Assembly: GCA_023014485.1 (NCBI GenBank)
Contig: JAJOZX010001870.1
Span: 261,001 to 325,000, forward strand
Length of the DNA: 64,000 nucleotides
Direction: 5' to 3'
Source of the DNA: Bathynomus jamesi
Taxonomy: Eukaryota; Arthropoda; Malacostraca; Isopoda; Cirolanidae
The stretch's first letter is position 1. Each line of letters begins with the position of its first letter. Below the pieces are notes generated by a model. It had not been told where the DNA came from and ran no database searches. It was given only the letters and a program-made list of their open reading frames with translations. Both the position numbers and the translations under genes were made by a program. Positions 48,585 to 57,827 of the stretch are shown here, in pieces.

Positions 48585-48586
<2 letters not shown>
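48398..48586 (+). repeat. Truncated terminal LTR (LTR 7)
   Basis: The last about 190 bp of an LTR, from GATAAGTTAT to GAGGGGTTAA, fused to the cut internal region. It shares TTGCTGCCTCC with LTR 1 where LTRs 2-6 have TTGCTGCGTCC, so it is the outer type. (TA)n follows directly. Confidence 0.82.
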
Positions 48587-48628
<42 letters not shown>

Positions 48629-48662
48629 ATATAATACATATATAATATCATATATATATATA
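48587..48662. repeat. (TA)n microsatellite
   Basis: Near-pure TA tract between the LTR array and a mariner element. Confidence 0.95.
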
Positions 48663-50034
48663 AGGGGTTCCAGAAAACCTTAGCCCCCCCATTTGCAGCT
48701 TACATGTTTACTTATATCGAAATAGTTTTTAGTGATTATAAAAATATATAAAATTCTTTATTTACTGCAGGTATTAAAATTACTCTAGCTGATAAAGTGA
48801 TAATATAATGGCTTCTCAATTAATTGGTGATTCGGAGAGGCAACATGTGATAGATCGCATACGAGCAATAACATTTCGGGAAGTTCGTGATGCTGGACCC
48901 ACCTTTATAACACGTTCATGGGTTGCCAAAAAGTTGCGAAGAAGTGAGGAGTTCGTCAAAAGATATTGAAATAAAACTTTGGATGAATGTAAAATGGATA
49001 CAACCAAATCTGGGCGCCCAAATTTGCCACTCTCTCAGGAAACAAAGGATATCATTGAAAGCGGTACGCGTAAACGGAAAAACAGCTGTGCTATACTTTC
49101 TAGAGAAATCGAAGTGTTGAGAGGAAAGATCGTTAGTGGTGAGATCATTCGACTGTACCGTCATAGGCAAGGTTTAAAGCCTTGGCATGAACTTCCAAAG
49201 CCAAGAAAAACTCAACTTAACATCGATGACAGAATGTGGTTTGCCCATTATCTTGAAGATTGGGATGTGGATGATTTCATGCATTTAGCTGTCTCCGATG
49301 AATTTTTTGTTTACGTAACACGTCGGCCTAACTATCAAAATGATCGAGTGTGGGCCACAACACCAGATGAAATCGATGACAATGAACATTATCGCGAATT
49401 ATTAAAAAGTCCAGACTGTGTTGGTGTGTTTGTTTTGTTCACTGCAAAGAAGCTCATGTGGGTGCTGAAGCCAAATGGTAAGAGTTGGGATGGACAGAAT
49501 TTTCGTGATATTAATCTATCCCAGCATGTCATTCCTTTTCTAAGAAACCCAAACAATGTTATGGATGTCGATCAGGTCATACTTCTGCACGATAAGGTCC
49601 CTTGCTTTAAGGCATTAGCCACTCAACAGTTGTTGCGGAACCATGAGATCGATTTCTTTGGAAATGAAGAATGGCCAGGAAATTCTCCTGAACTGAACGT
49701 CTGTGAACACAATGGATCAGTTATAAAGGACAAGGTTGAATGTCTCTTGTTTCAAAAACCTGCAGCAAATCGATTTTCGAAGGATACAATGACGCAACAC
49801 ATTGAAACTGTTTTAGCAAATTTGCGTAACGATCAAGATCAATTCACGTCACTTTTGGCAAGCTACCCAAAGCGAATTCAGGCTGTCTTGGAAGCCAATG
49901 GCGGGAACACCAAGTTTTAGTTGTTTCTCATTAAATGCAGGATTAAATTCTCTTTTGTAAGGTATGTTTAGTTTTACTTTACCTCTAATGGTTTAGGCCA
50001 TGGGCGGGGGGGGCTAAGGTTTATTGGAGCTCCG
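48663..50034 (+). mobile_element. Tc1/mariner-type transposon, near complete (1,372 bp)
   Basis: TA flanks both sides. The left end is AGGGGTTCCAGAAAACC; the reverse-complemented right end is CGGAGCTCCAATAAACC, and both continue TTAGCCCCCCC, giving inverted repeats of about 27 bp. One transposase gene fills the interior. The element sits between (TA)n tracts. Confidence 0.93.
48808..49920 (+). pseudogene. Tc1/mariner DD37E-type transposase, one nonsense codon
   Basis: Cut-and-paste transposase of about 370 codons from the ATG at 48808 to 49920, with a single break: TGA at 48967-48969, where a Trp codon is likely ancestral. The N-terminal helix-turn-helix DNA-binding region includes FITRSWVAKKLRRSEEFVKR and SGRPNLPLSQET. 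The catalytic residues are Asp in LAVSDEFFVYV, Asp in ILLHDKVPC and Glu in WPGNSPELNVCE. Counting by eye, 37 residues separate the second Asp and the Glu. The canonical Asn after the second Asp is Lys here. Except for the stop, the gene is intact from terminus to terminus, so the copy is young. Confidence 0.9.
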
Positions 50035-50035
50035 T

Positions 50036-50239
50036 ATTATATATATTATATTTTTTATATATATTTTTATATATATATATATTATATTATATATCAATTG
50101 AATAAGTGGTTTTCGTTGAGGTGTCTTTAAAAAAAATAGTGTTTGGTGCATTCTTAACTAAATTACTTCGTGTTACTAATCATTCATTTACGAATATATT
50201 TCATCTATTGACTTTATTCAGTACTACTATATTATTTCA
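50036..50239. other. (TA)n and AT-rich spacer
   Basis: TA/TTTTATATA tracts to about 50093, then AT-rich sequence that may already be the 5' end of the CR1 element. No gene seen. Confidence 0.5.
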
Positions 50240-50623
50240 TTAAACTAAGGTTAGTGCACGTGGCTTGCCTTGTTTGTTTTTCAAATCTATCAGAAAACGA
50301 GGAGTCATAAGGTTCATATTCCCTTCCTTCGGGAGGTCAGGTAGAGTGTGGTCACACACCGTGGGAAAAAAGGAAAAACGTCAGTCGAATCGCGGACAGA
50401 TAAGTACTATTAATACTCTTTCTTTTACAGATCTTTCGTCGGTAGCTTAATTATTTATTCATTTAGCATAAAATTGTGCTACAAGAATCTGTTTCTGCGT
50501 TTCAGGAACATTTTTGCGGGTTTACTCAGGTGACGGCGCAATAAGCACGCGGTAGACCTACATTGTAATTTATTAATTTTCAAGCACTGTTTTTTGTTTT
50601 TTGTTTTTTAACTAATTAAGAGC

Positions 50624-51556
50624 ATGGCACCCCGGTCAAGTACTTGCAGTCGCTGTGAAGGGAAATTTGCCGCTTATGAGTTTACAATGGCTAATAATAA
50701 TGAACAGTTAGTTTGCAGGTGGTGCTCAAGCATGGAAGTGCTGAGAAACGAGTTAAAACGTGAGTGGGAGGCCAGAGTTAGGCTCCAAGAAAGCGTGATG
50801 CTCCTGACTGCAAAATTAGAATCCCTTGAGACTCCATTTACGACCCCTCCTGCCTCAGTTTCTACTAAAAATATAAATAGTACTAATAGCTCTCTCTCTT
50901 CCTCTAGTTCCCAACCCTTCGATAGAGTGCGTAATAGAGCCCCATTGAGAAAACTTAAGACTTGTCTACCAGTAATAACAAACAATAAGTTTTCTGTTTT
51001 AGGTTTCGAAGATGCTGATGAACCGGAAATACGACTCGTTGGCGATTCCATTGTTCGAGGGCAGCTCGAGGAATTCTGTGGGAGAAACCCTCGTCGTAGG
51101 CGACGTTACTGCTACCCTAGTGCAAGGGTGGAGGATATAACTAATAGTGTTGACCATTTTACAGACGGTACCGCCGAGGACACAGCGTATGTTATTCATG
51201 TCGGTACTAATAAAGTTTTAAATTCTAGATCGGAAGAACTGCTGGCTAGGTACAGGAACTTACTAGAGCAATTAAAGGAAGAAACTAAGATTGTTTTAAC
51301 AGGTATACTTCCTCGAATTATCCAATGTAACGATTTCTACAGCAAGTCGACCTATATTAACAATAACCTAGAGTCTCTTTGCCAAAAGGAAGGAGTGCAT
51401 TTTGCGAATTTTTGGAACAGTTTCTACGGCAGGAGGGACTTGTTCCTCGGAGATGGACTTCATCTTAATGACGTTGGAGCCGCGCGTTTAGGAAGACTAA
51501 TTCATAATACTGTCTCTTCTTTTCAGGCTGCCGTAACTCGAACGGTCCCAGCGTAA
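50624..51556 (+). CDS. CR1 ORF1 protein (zinc-finger-like, coiled coil, esterase)
   Basis: 310 residues from an ATG at 50624. Two CxxC pairs near residues 8-34 (CSRCEGKF, CRWCSS) form a zinc-finger-like N-terminus. A Leu/Glu-rich segment (residues 36-70) suggests a coiled coil. Ser-rich linker. From residue 125 an SGNH/GDSL esterase domain follows: IRLVGDSIVRGQ (nucleophile Ser), VIHVGTN, and GDGLHLNDVGAARLG (Asp-x-x-His). CR1 ORF1 proteins with an esterase domain are known and are thought to act in RNP formation or membrane/lipid contact; the exact role is unsettled. All three esterase blocks are present and the frame is intact. The TAA at 51554-51556 is followed by open sequence in the same frame leading into ORF2. 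Confidence 0.9.
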   Translation: MAPRSSTCSRCEGKFAAYEFTMANNNEQLVCRWCSSMEVLRNELKREWEARVRLQESVMLLTAKLESLETPFTTPPASVSTKNINSTNSSLSSSSSQPFDRVRNRAPLRKLKTCLPVITNNKFSVLGFEDADEPEIRLVGDSIVRGQLEEFCGRNPRRRRRYCYPSARVEDITNSVDHFTDGTAEDTAYVIHVGTNKVLNSRSEELLARYRNLLEQLKEETKIVLTGILPRIIQCNDFYSKSTYINNNLESLCQKEGVHFANFWNSFYGRRDLFLGDGLHLNDVGAARLGRLIHNTVSSFQAAVTRTVPA

Positions 51557-53034
51557 ATTCCAAAAAATTTCCCCTGCGCTCGCGAAGGTGTCGCAATTAC
51601 AAACAATTTGAAGGTTCTATCTTTAAATGCTCGTAGCTCACGAAATAAAATAAACGAATTTTTTTCTTTAATTGCCTGGAAAGACTATGATTTAATTGCG
51701 ATAAATGAATCGTGGCTTAGCACTGAAACACGTGACTTTGTAGGGGAGTATCAAATTAAAGGTTATAGACTTTTTGTTAAAAACAGAATAGGTAGGCGAG
51801 GAGGCGGTGTTATGTTGTATATCAAAGATAATATTGCGAACGTTATAGAAGTAAAGCACACAATTCCAGAACCAATAGATTCGACTATAGCAGAACTTAA
51901 ATTGAACGATTTCAAACTTCTTGTTGCGGTTATATATAGGCCCCCTAATCAAACAGCTGATACGGACGAAGCGTTATATCGTGAACTAAACAGAATAATA
52001 GGTAGTGAGCAGGCTTTAGTTATGGGTGACTTTAATTGCGCCAACGTGAATTACGATACAATGCAGGGAGACGCGGAAGGTAATCGTTTAATTAATTTTC
52101 TCGAGGATAGCTTTCTTATTCAAAAGGTTGGGGGACCTACGAGGTTCGACAGTATTTTAGATTTAGTAATAACTTCGGATGATAGGCTAATTACTGATCT
52201 TCAAGTAATAGAACCGTTAAGCAATAGCGATCACAATATGGTAGAGTTTGTCCTCTCAGTAAGTCACTCGAAACCAGCTAACTCGACTAAAATTCCTAAC
52301 TTCCAGCACGCAGACTTGTAAATTTCGAAATAAATTGTCACACGTCAATTGGGAAAACGTAATGGGGAACTCCAACGCAAAACTAATGTGGGAATCGTTT
52401 GAAACAGTATTTAAGACTATAAATGAGGAATGTGTACCGTACAAAATTAAGCGTGCGAAAGTAAATAACAAACCCTTGTGGTTTACTTCTAGAGTAGGAG
52501 ACATTATAAAGAGTAGAGATAGGGCTTACAGGCTGCATAATTGCGATAAAGGCAATTTGTGGTTACGAAACAACTACATATCTCCAAGGCGTGAAGCGAA
52601 AAGTGTAATAAAAAAGTCCAAGCACGAATTTGAAATCTCCATAGCTCATGACGGTAAAGAAAACCCCAAGCGATTCTTTCAATACGTCAACAATAGAAAT
52701 CCAGTAAAAGGTGTTATGGGGCCGTTGAAAAATGTTAACGGAGATCTAGTTTCTGAAAACAAGGAAATGGCTACCTTGCTAAACGAATTCTTTTTGTCAG
52801 TTTTTACTATAGAAGATGTAAGGAATATCTCTACGGACATAGACATAATACCTTTTGATAATGGTAATATTTTGGATAATATTGTGGTTAGTGGAGGGGA
52901 GGTAATGCGCTATATTGATAAAATGAAAACGCGTAAATCACCGGGGCCGGATTCCATATATCCCATACAACTAAAAGAATTAAAAGATAGCATTGTTGTG
53001 CCGCTAACAAAGATTTTTAATGCGTCGTGGGACT
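51557..53034 (+). pseudogene. CR1 ORF2, endonuclease and linker
   Basis: The apurinic-type endonuclease nicks target DNA. Motifs in order: LSLNARS, INESWL, GGGVMLYIKDN, LLVAVIYRPP, VMGDFNCA and LSNSDHNMV. All catalytic blocks look intact. A frame change near 52313-52321 precedes the linker (52322-53034: VNWENVMG, KPLWFTSRV, KRFFQYVNNRNPVKG, MKTRKSPGPDSIYP), which ends where the GC-rich insertion enters. There is no ATG before the first endonuclease motif; the frame is continuous with ORF1 except for its TAA. Confidence 0.9.
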
Positions 53035-53927
53035 AAAACTGATTTTTCGAGTGGTCTATAGGTATAGGACCTATGTGCCTCTCAGAAAGCAACCGGTTAG
53101 TTCACCTCAGCATAGAATTTGAAGGAATTTCCGGGGGGTGCGGGGCTAAGAAGTTCCCCCATCCCTCCCCTACGGATGATGAAGGTGGAGTTTCGACACG
53201 TGACCGACCATTTCACCTCGGGGGTTCGCCTATGATTCCAGTTTTGGGCTAATAGTTTGGGGGAAAAAATTTTCACCTATCTTTTAGCCTATGGATAGGC
53301 ACGCTGGAGAGTCCTTAGCTCAGGCCGGTATAGCGTCCCCCGAGTCGTAGGTTCGGTAATAAGTCCAAACGTGGTACGGGACACACCGAGATTTTTGTAG
53401 ACTTAGCACGTAGCCGCGTAAAGTAGCCGCGTGTAGCCGTTTATAAAAAATTTCAGTTTCCCGGGTTCCTATCAAAGTTTGGCCGTGTTAGGACGCACCT
53501 ATGAAATGGGACGACCGAGGTGTACCCAGCCCGGCCCCACGCTCCTCAAGCACCTATGCGTTGACTTATAAGTAGCGCTGATAGGCCTGATGATTTGGCC
53601 AAAAAGTTTTCATCAATAACGTAACTAACGCCTAGGCGCGCGGGAGAAACCTCCTCCCCGGGGCCTACGGCGGCCCCTAAGGCTAGCATTCGGCATTAAG
53701 TCGAAGAATGAAAGTCGCGGATTGGGCGCGAAAGCGCCTCGATCTCGTGAGCTTCAATAGGTAGGTAACATCTATGCAAGGGGTGAGCTGGTGAGTTTTA
53801 GACCCGCGCATCTCACGTATCTACTAATTGAATTAATCCCCGTAGCAATGTGAGCCAGGAGTCTGCCTAATCGAAAACTCACAACTTACCCATTGGGTGT
53901 TGTAGACCGTCTATTTCTGAGAGGTGC
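53035..53927. mobile_element. GC-rich non-coding insertion in CR1 ORF2 with tRNA-like boxes
   Basis: The insertion lies between the RT-linker and RT core. CCTCTCAGAAA (53078-53088) and TTTCTGAGAGG (53914-53924) are inverted copies near its borders, suggesting a non-autonomous element with short terminal inverted repeats. The base composition is far more GC-rich than the surroundings and it has no ORF. At 53316 TAGCTCAGGCCGG resembles an RNA polymerase III A box and at 53350 GGTTCGGTAAT a B box, about 34 bp apart as in tRNA-derived SINEs. CCTATG recurs many times. I do not recognise the family. Confidence 0.65.
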
Positions 53928-55278
53928 GTACCAGATAATTTCAAGTTATCAAACGTAACACCTATCTTTAAGAAAGGCGATAAAGGTGCGGCGGGAAATT
54001 ATAGGCTATTCAGTTTAACGTCTGTTGTAGGTAAGCTACTGGAATCAATAATTAGGGATCGTATAGTCGAACACTTAGAATTGCATAGCTTAGTTAGAAA
54101 TACGCAGCACGGTTTTAGGCGAAACAAATCTTGCTTAACTAATCTTTTAGAATTTTTTCAAAGCGTGGTTGACGTTTACGATAGTCATCGGGCGGTTGAT
54201 GTAGTGTATTTAGATTTTCAAAAAGCGTTTGACACCGTACCGCACAAAAGACTCATTGAAAAAACTAACGCTCATGGAATCAGGGAATCAGGGGTGTAGT
54301 AATAAACTGGATAGAAGAGTGGTTGCGAGGTAGGAAACAGAGGGTGGTCGTTGATGGAGCGGAGTCGTGCTGGCTAATGTAACGAGTGGCGTTCCTCAGG
54401 GTTCTGTATTGGGCCCCTTGCTTTTTCTTATATATATTAACGATTTAGATGTTGGCCTATTCAGTACAGATTCAAAGTTTGCGGATGACACGAAGCTGGG
54501 TGGTAGGGCGATTAATGACGAAGATAGAGGTAAAATCCAGAATGATCTGAATAAAATCGTTGATTGGTCAGTCATATGGCAAATGAGATTTAACGTCGAT
54601 AAGTGCAAAATTTTACATATAAGTTCGCGTAACGGTAATTTTGCGTATAGTATGTCAGGGAAAGAGTTGATAAGCGTACAGCAGGAAAAAGATTTAGGAG
54701 TTATAGTCACTGGTGATTTAAAACTAGCGAAACAAAGTACAGCAGCGATCAATAAGGCGAACAAAGTGTTAGGTTTTATAGCTCGGAGTTTTTAGTACAA
54801 ATCGCGCGATATTGTTCTTACTCTTTATAAATCATTAGTTAGACCCCATTTGGAGTACGCGATCCAATTTTGGAATCCGCATATGTGCAAATATATACAC
54901 AAAATCGAAAGAGTTCAAAGACGAGCAACTAAGATGATTCCGTCAAAGTCGTACGAGGAGAGGCTTAAAGAGTTAAAATTGACTACACTCAAGACTAGGA
55001 GGCTAAGGTGTGATCTAATCCAGGTTTTCAAAATTATGAATGGGTTCGATAACGAAGACAGAGATAACTTTTTCGAAATATCTCAATATAATAGGACTAG
55101 AAATAACGGGTGTAAGTTGACAAGTAGAAGGTTCGAGACAGCAGTTGCCAAAAACTTTTTTACGCATAGAATAGTAAATAGCTGGAATAGTTTGCTGGTA
55201 GAAGTAATTAGGAGCACGTCTATAAACATGTTTAAAAATCGATTAGACGCATATGTTGATATATTGGGTACAATTTAA
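53928..55278 (+). pseudogene. CR1 ORF2, reverse transcriptase and C-terminus
   Basis: Resumes with VPDNFKLSNVTPIFKKGDKG and NYRLFSLTSVVGKLLESII; then HGFRRNKSCLTNLLEFFQ, VYLDFQKAFDTVPHKRL (motif A), GVPQGSVLGPLLFLIYINDL, and FADDTKL (catalytic box) near 54480. The C-terminal domain (HLEYAIQFWNPH, KIERVQRRATKMIP, HRIVNSWNSL) runs to the stop at 55278. Breaks: stop and frame change at 54297-54370 and TAG at 54793-54795. The remainder is well preserved, so the copy is fairly young. Confidence 0.9.
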
Positions 55279-55287
55279 GGTAGTAAA

Positions 55288-55430
55288 ATTAAGGGTTGGA
55301 TGAGATAGATTTTGATTCTCTTTTCATTAAAGATCACAATAACCAGACTAGAGGTCATAGTATGAAATTATTTAAGCCAAGATGTAGAACAAATTTAAGA
55401 AAACATAGTTTTACAAGTGTTGTGGGATAT
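55288..55430 (+). mobile_element. Fragment of a second CR1-type ORF2 C-terminus
   Basis: Reading DHNNQTRGHSMKLFKPRC then NLRKHSFTS parallels QYNRTRNNGCKLTSRRF...KNFFTHR in the preceding CR1 C-terminus, so a related but diverged LINE tail follows the main copy. Confidence 0.5.
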
Positions 55431-55925
55431 AGGGAGACAGCATCTTGGGTTATGGGATACTCTCTGTCCTTACACATCCCATTTAAAGAGATTCCTCTGC
55501 CGAGCGGTGCCCCCCATAGTACTGTGAGGTATTGAAAAACTCATGATCTTCACTTGCCCCACAAACACCTTTAAATGGGAGACCCATAATGGGTGCACAC
55601 ACATTTCTACATTACTGTAGTCTTTACAGCCACACCTACACTTTTCCTCATAATTATATATATTGTAATGTATATGGTTGTAAATTGTGACTTCGTCCGC
55701 AATTGATATGGACCGTGACTTATTTTTGGTTGGCAAGGTACTGGTATTGATGGATACCGTAATGAAATTGACTGGATTCTTTCGATCTGATATATTTGCA
55801 TGTCGGTTATAAATAGATATAGAGTGTAACATATTTGTGGATAGTAATCTATTATAACTTGATCCTCTGGATCCAGAGATTCTATCTTTTGTTTTAAATT
55901 GATAATTAATTGGTTTTAAATTGAT
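55431..55925. other. Non-coding segment before the CR1 3' end
   Basis: TCCCATTTAAAG (about 55478) and CTTTAAATGGGA (about 55569) are inverted copies about 80 bp apart. Tandem ATTGGTTTTAAATTGATAATTA-like phrases occur near 55895-55935. A 120-codon minus-strand frame exists but shows no recognised domain. Confidence 0.4.
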
Positions 55926-56065
55926 AATTATTTAGTTTTGTAAAAATTGGTTGTTGCCCATGTACAGGCAGTTGTTACATAGTGCTGCCACCTCGATGGG
56001 CCGAAGTGGCCCCTAGTGTGCCCACTATAAAAATTTCTTATGTTCTTATGTTCTTTGTGGTTCGG
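55926..56065 (+). repeat. CR1 3' end
   Basis: 3' UTR-like sequence ends in ATTTCTTATGTTCTTATG, the short tandem octamers that mark CR1 3' termini. The following 56066-56195 shows nothing recognisable. Confidence 0.7.
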
Positions 56066-56195
56066 AACCCACGTAAAATTGTAGGTCCCCTCCGCCACCA
56101 CGGAGGACATGCACAATACACAATTACGAACACAGCTAAGTAGACCAACCATGAGTGGATCCTAGGGTCTTTGTTGGTCTGAAACGTTATAACAT

Positions 56196-56261
56196 TATAA
56201 CATTATATATATATATATATTATTATACATTATATTATATATTAAATGTGTATATATTATA

Positions 56262-56314
<53 letters not shown>
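56196..56314. repeat. (TA)n microsatellite
   Basis: Alternating TA tract with short breaks, abutting the 454-bp tandem repeat. Confidence 0.95.
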
Positions 56315-56319
<5 letters not shown>

Positions 56320-57568
56320 AAACACAGACCGTGCATGGAACAAGGAACTCTTCTTGGAAAATTAAATCCACTATAGTCCGAATAAGTAATGGTAAATGAC
56401 AAATACCATAGTTTTTCTTTTTCAGGATGCAAGCCCGACGTGGGCAACGGGTCTCTCGCAAAGAGGTCCCATAAATATAGCTTCCCTCACCAGCTATCTG
56501 CAAAGCAGACAGGATCCAGCTTTGGGACATGGATCTAGGGTTTAAAGCAGCCTCGCCCTGCTACATTTAGAACCTCAATATAAGCAAAAGACTCGTTGCA
56601 TTCACGTCGGATTGAATACATCAAAGAAAAAGGGGGGTAACTATTGTATTTTTAGCCAAAAAAAACAAAACTTAAACCTCAACCGGGACATTGAGCGTCC
56701 ACTTTTCAAAGCACATAACACGTCCGTTTAATATACACAAACTCAGAATGGTCCCCTGAGAAACTTATATGTTAAACACAGACCGTGCATGGAACAAGGA
56801 CCTCTTCTGGGAAAATTAAATCCACTATAGTCCGAATAAGTAATGGTAAATGACAAATACCATCGTTTTTCTTTTTCATGATGCAAGCCCGACGTGGGCA
56901 ACGGGTCTCTCGCAAAGAGGTCCCATAAATATAGCTTCCCTCACCAGCTATCTGCAAAGCAGACAGGATCCAGCTTTGGAACATGGATCTAGGGTTTAAA
57001 GCAGCCTATCCCTGCTACATTTAGAACCTCAATATAAGCAAAAGACTCGTTGCATTCACGTCGGATTGAATACATCAAAGAAAATGGGGTAACTATTGTA
57101 TTTTTAGCCAAAAAAAAACAAAACTTAAACCTCAACCGGGACATTGAGCGTCCACTTTTCAAGGCACATAACACGTCCGTTTAATATACACAAACTCAGA
57201 ATGGTCCCCTGAGAAACTTATATGTTAAACACAGACCGTGCATGGATCAAAGAACTCTTCTGGGAAAATTAAATCCACTATAGTCCGAATAAGTAATGGT
57301 AAATGACAAATACCATAGTTTTTCTTTTTCATGATGCAAGCCCGACGTGGGCAACGGGTCTCTCGCAAAGAGGTCCCATAAATATAGCTTCCCTCACCAG
57401 CTATCTGCAAAGCAGACAGGATCCAGCTTTGGGAAATGGATACTATGGTATTTGTCATTTACCATTACTTATTCGGACTATAGTGGATTTAATTTTCCCA
57501 GAAGAGTTCCTTGTTCCATGCACGGTCTGTGTTTAACATATAAGTTTCTCAGGGGACCATTCTGAGTT

Positions 57569-57573
<5 letters not shown>
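56315..57573. repeat. 454-bp tandem repeat (2.5 copies) ending in a fold-back
   Basis: Units start ATGTTAAACACAGACCG at 56315, 56769 and 57222 (periods 454 and 453). The third unit breaks at about 57440 and is followed by an inverted segment (57441-57573), the reverse complement of about 57190-57322, leaving a spacer near 118 bp. Units 1-2 are highly similar and non-coding, and the frames seen on both strands are repeated copies of each other. Family unknown. (TA)n flanks both sides. Confidence 0.85.

Positions 57574-57630
<57 letters not shown>
57574..57630. repeat. (TA)n microsatellite
   Basis: Pure TA tract directly before a mariner terminus. Confidence 0.95.
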
Positions 57631-57631
<1 letters not shown>

Positions 57632-57827
57632 GAGAGTACTTCAATAAGTACCCGCACTTTTTACTTTAGTGATAATATAGTACATATAATATACACTCGT
57701 AATAACGAGTCAAACTGAGATGTATAGGCTCTTTTAGGCTTGCAACAGTATAGGCTTATTTAGACTAGTAAGAGTATAGGCTTATTTAGGCTACTCGTAG
57801 CTGTCACATATCGTACGAGTAGTGAGC

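Larger units (their letters stand above)
17526..48586 (+). mobile_element. Tandem LTR-internal concatemer, six units plus terminal LTR remnant
   Basis: A head-to-tail array fills nearly half the window. LTRs start at 17526, 22672, 27775, 32852, 37925 and 43003, so the spacings are 5146, 5103, 5077, 5073 and 5078 bp. Each LTR is TG...CA, is followed by TGGCGAACCTGCCAGGATC (candidate primer binding site), and each downstream LTR is preceded by a purine tract AAAAGGGGAGCAC or close variant. Neighbouring units share their LTRs instead of each having two. Internal regions are 3.4-3.55 kb and lack gag, protease, RT, RNase H or integrase. The final internal region is cut and fused to a 3' LTR remnant. 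This fits a non-autonomous (LARD-like) LTR element amplified by unequal recombination. Confidence 0.88.
50240..56065 (+). mobile_element. CR1 LINE, near full length, with insertions
   Basis: 5' UTR (about 50240-50623), ORF1, ORF2 and a 3' end with the 8-bp repeat TTATGTTC, as in CR1 elements. Two foreign segments interrupt it: a GC-rich insertion near 53035-53927 and material at about 55288-55925. The start of the element is approximate. The endonuclease region of a second copy is at 1-202. Confidence 0.88.

Noticed and set aside
17526..48586. Array as an ordinary satellite with no retroelement origin
   Set aside because: TG...CA borders, candidate primer site, purine tract and a solo relative with a 4-bp duplication all point to an LTR element.
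53316..53368. Complete tRNA gene in the GC-rich insertion
   Set aside because: A and B boxes are plausible but I could not fold a full cloverleaf with an acceptor stem; reported only as tRNA-like boxes.
55470..55832. 120-codon minus-strand frame
   Set aside because: No family recognised, lies in LINE-adjacent repeats and overlaps inverted repeats; could be chance in this composition.
56318..57536. Repeated 70-77-codon frames in the 454-bp array
   Set aside because: They appear on both strands because of the inverted unit, and the unit shows no coding signature.
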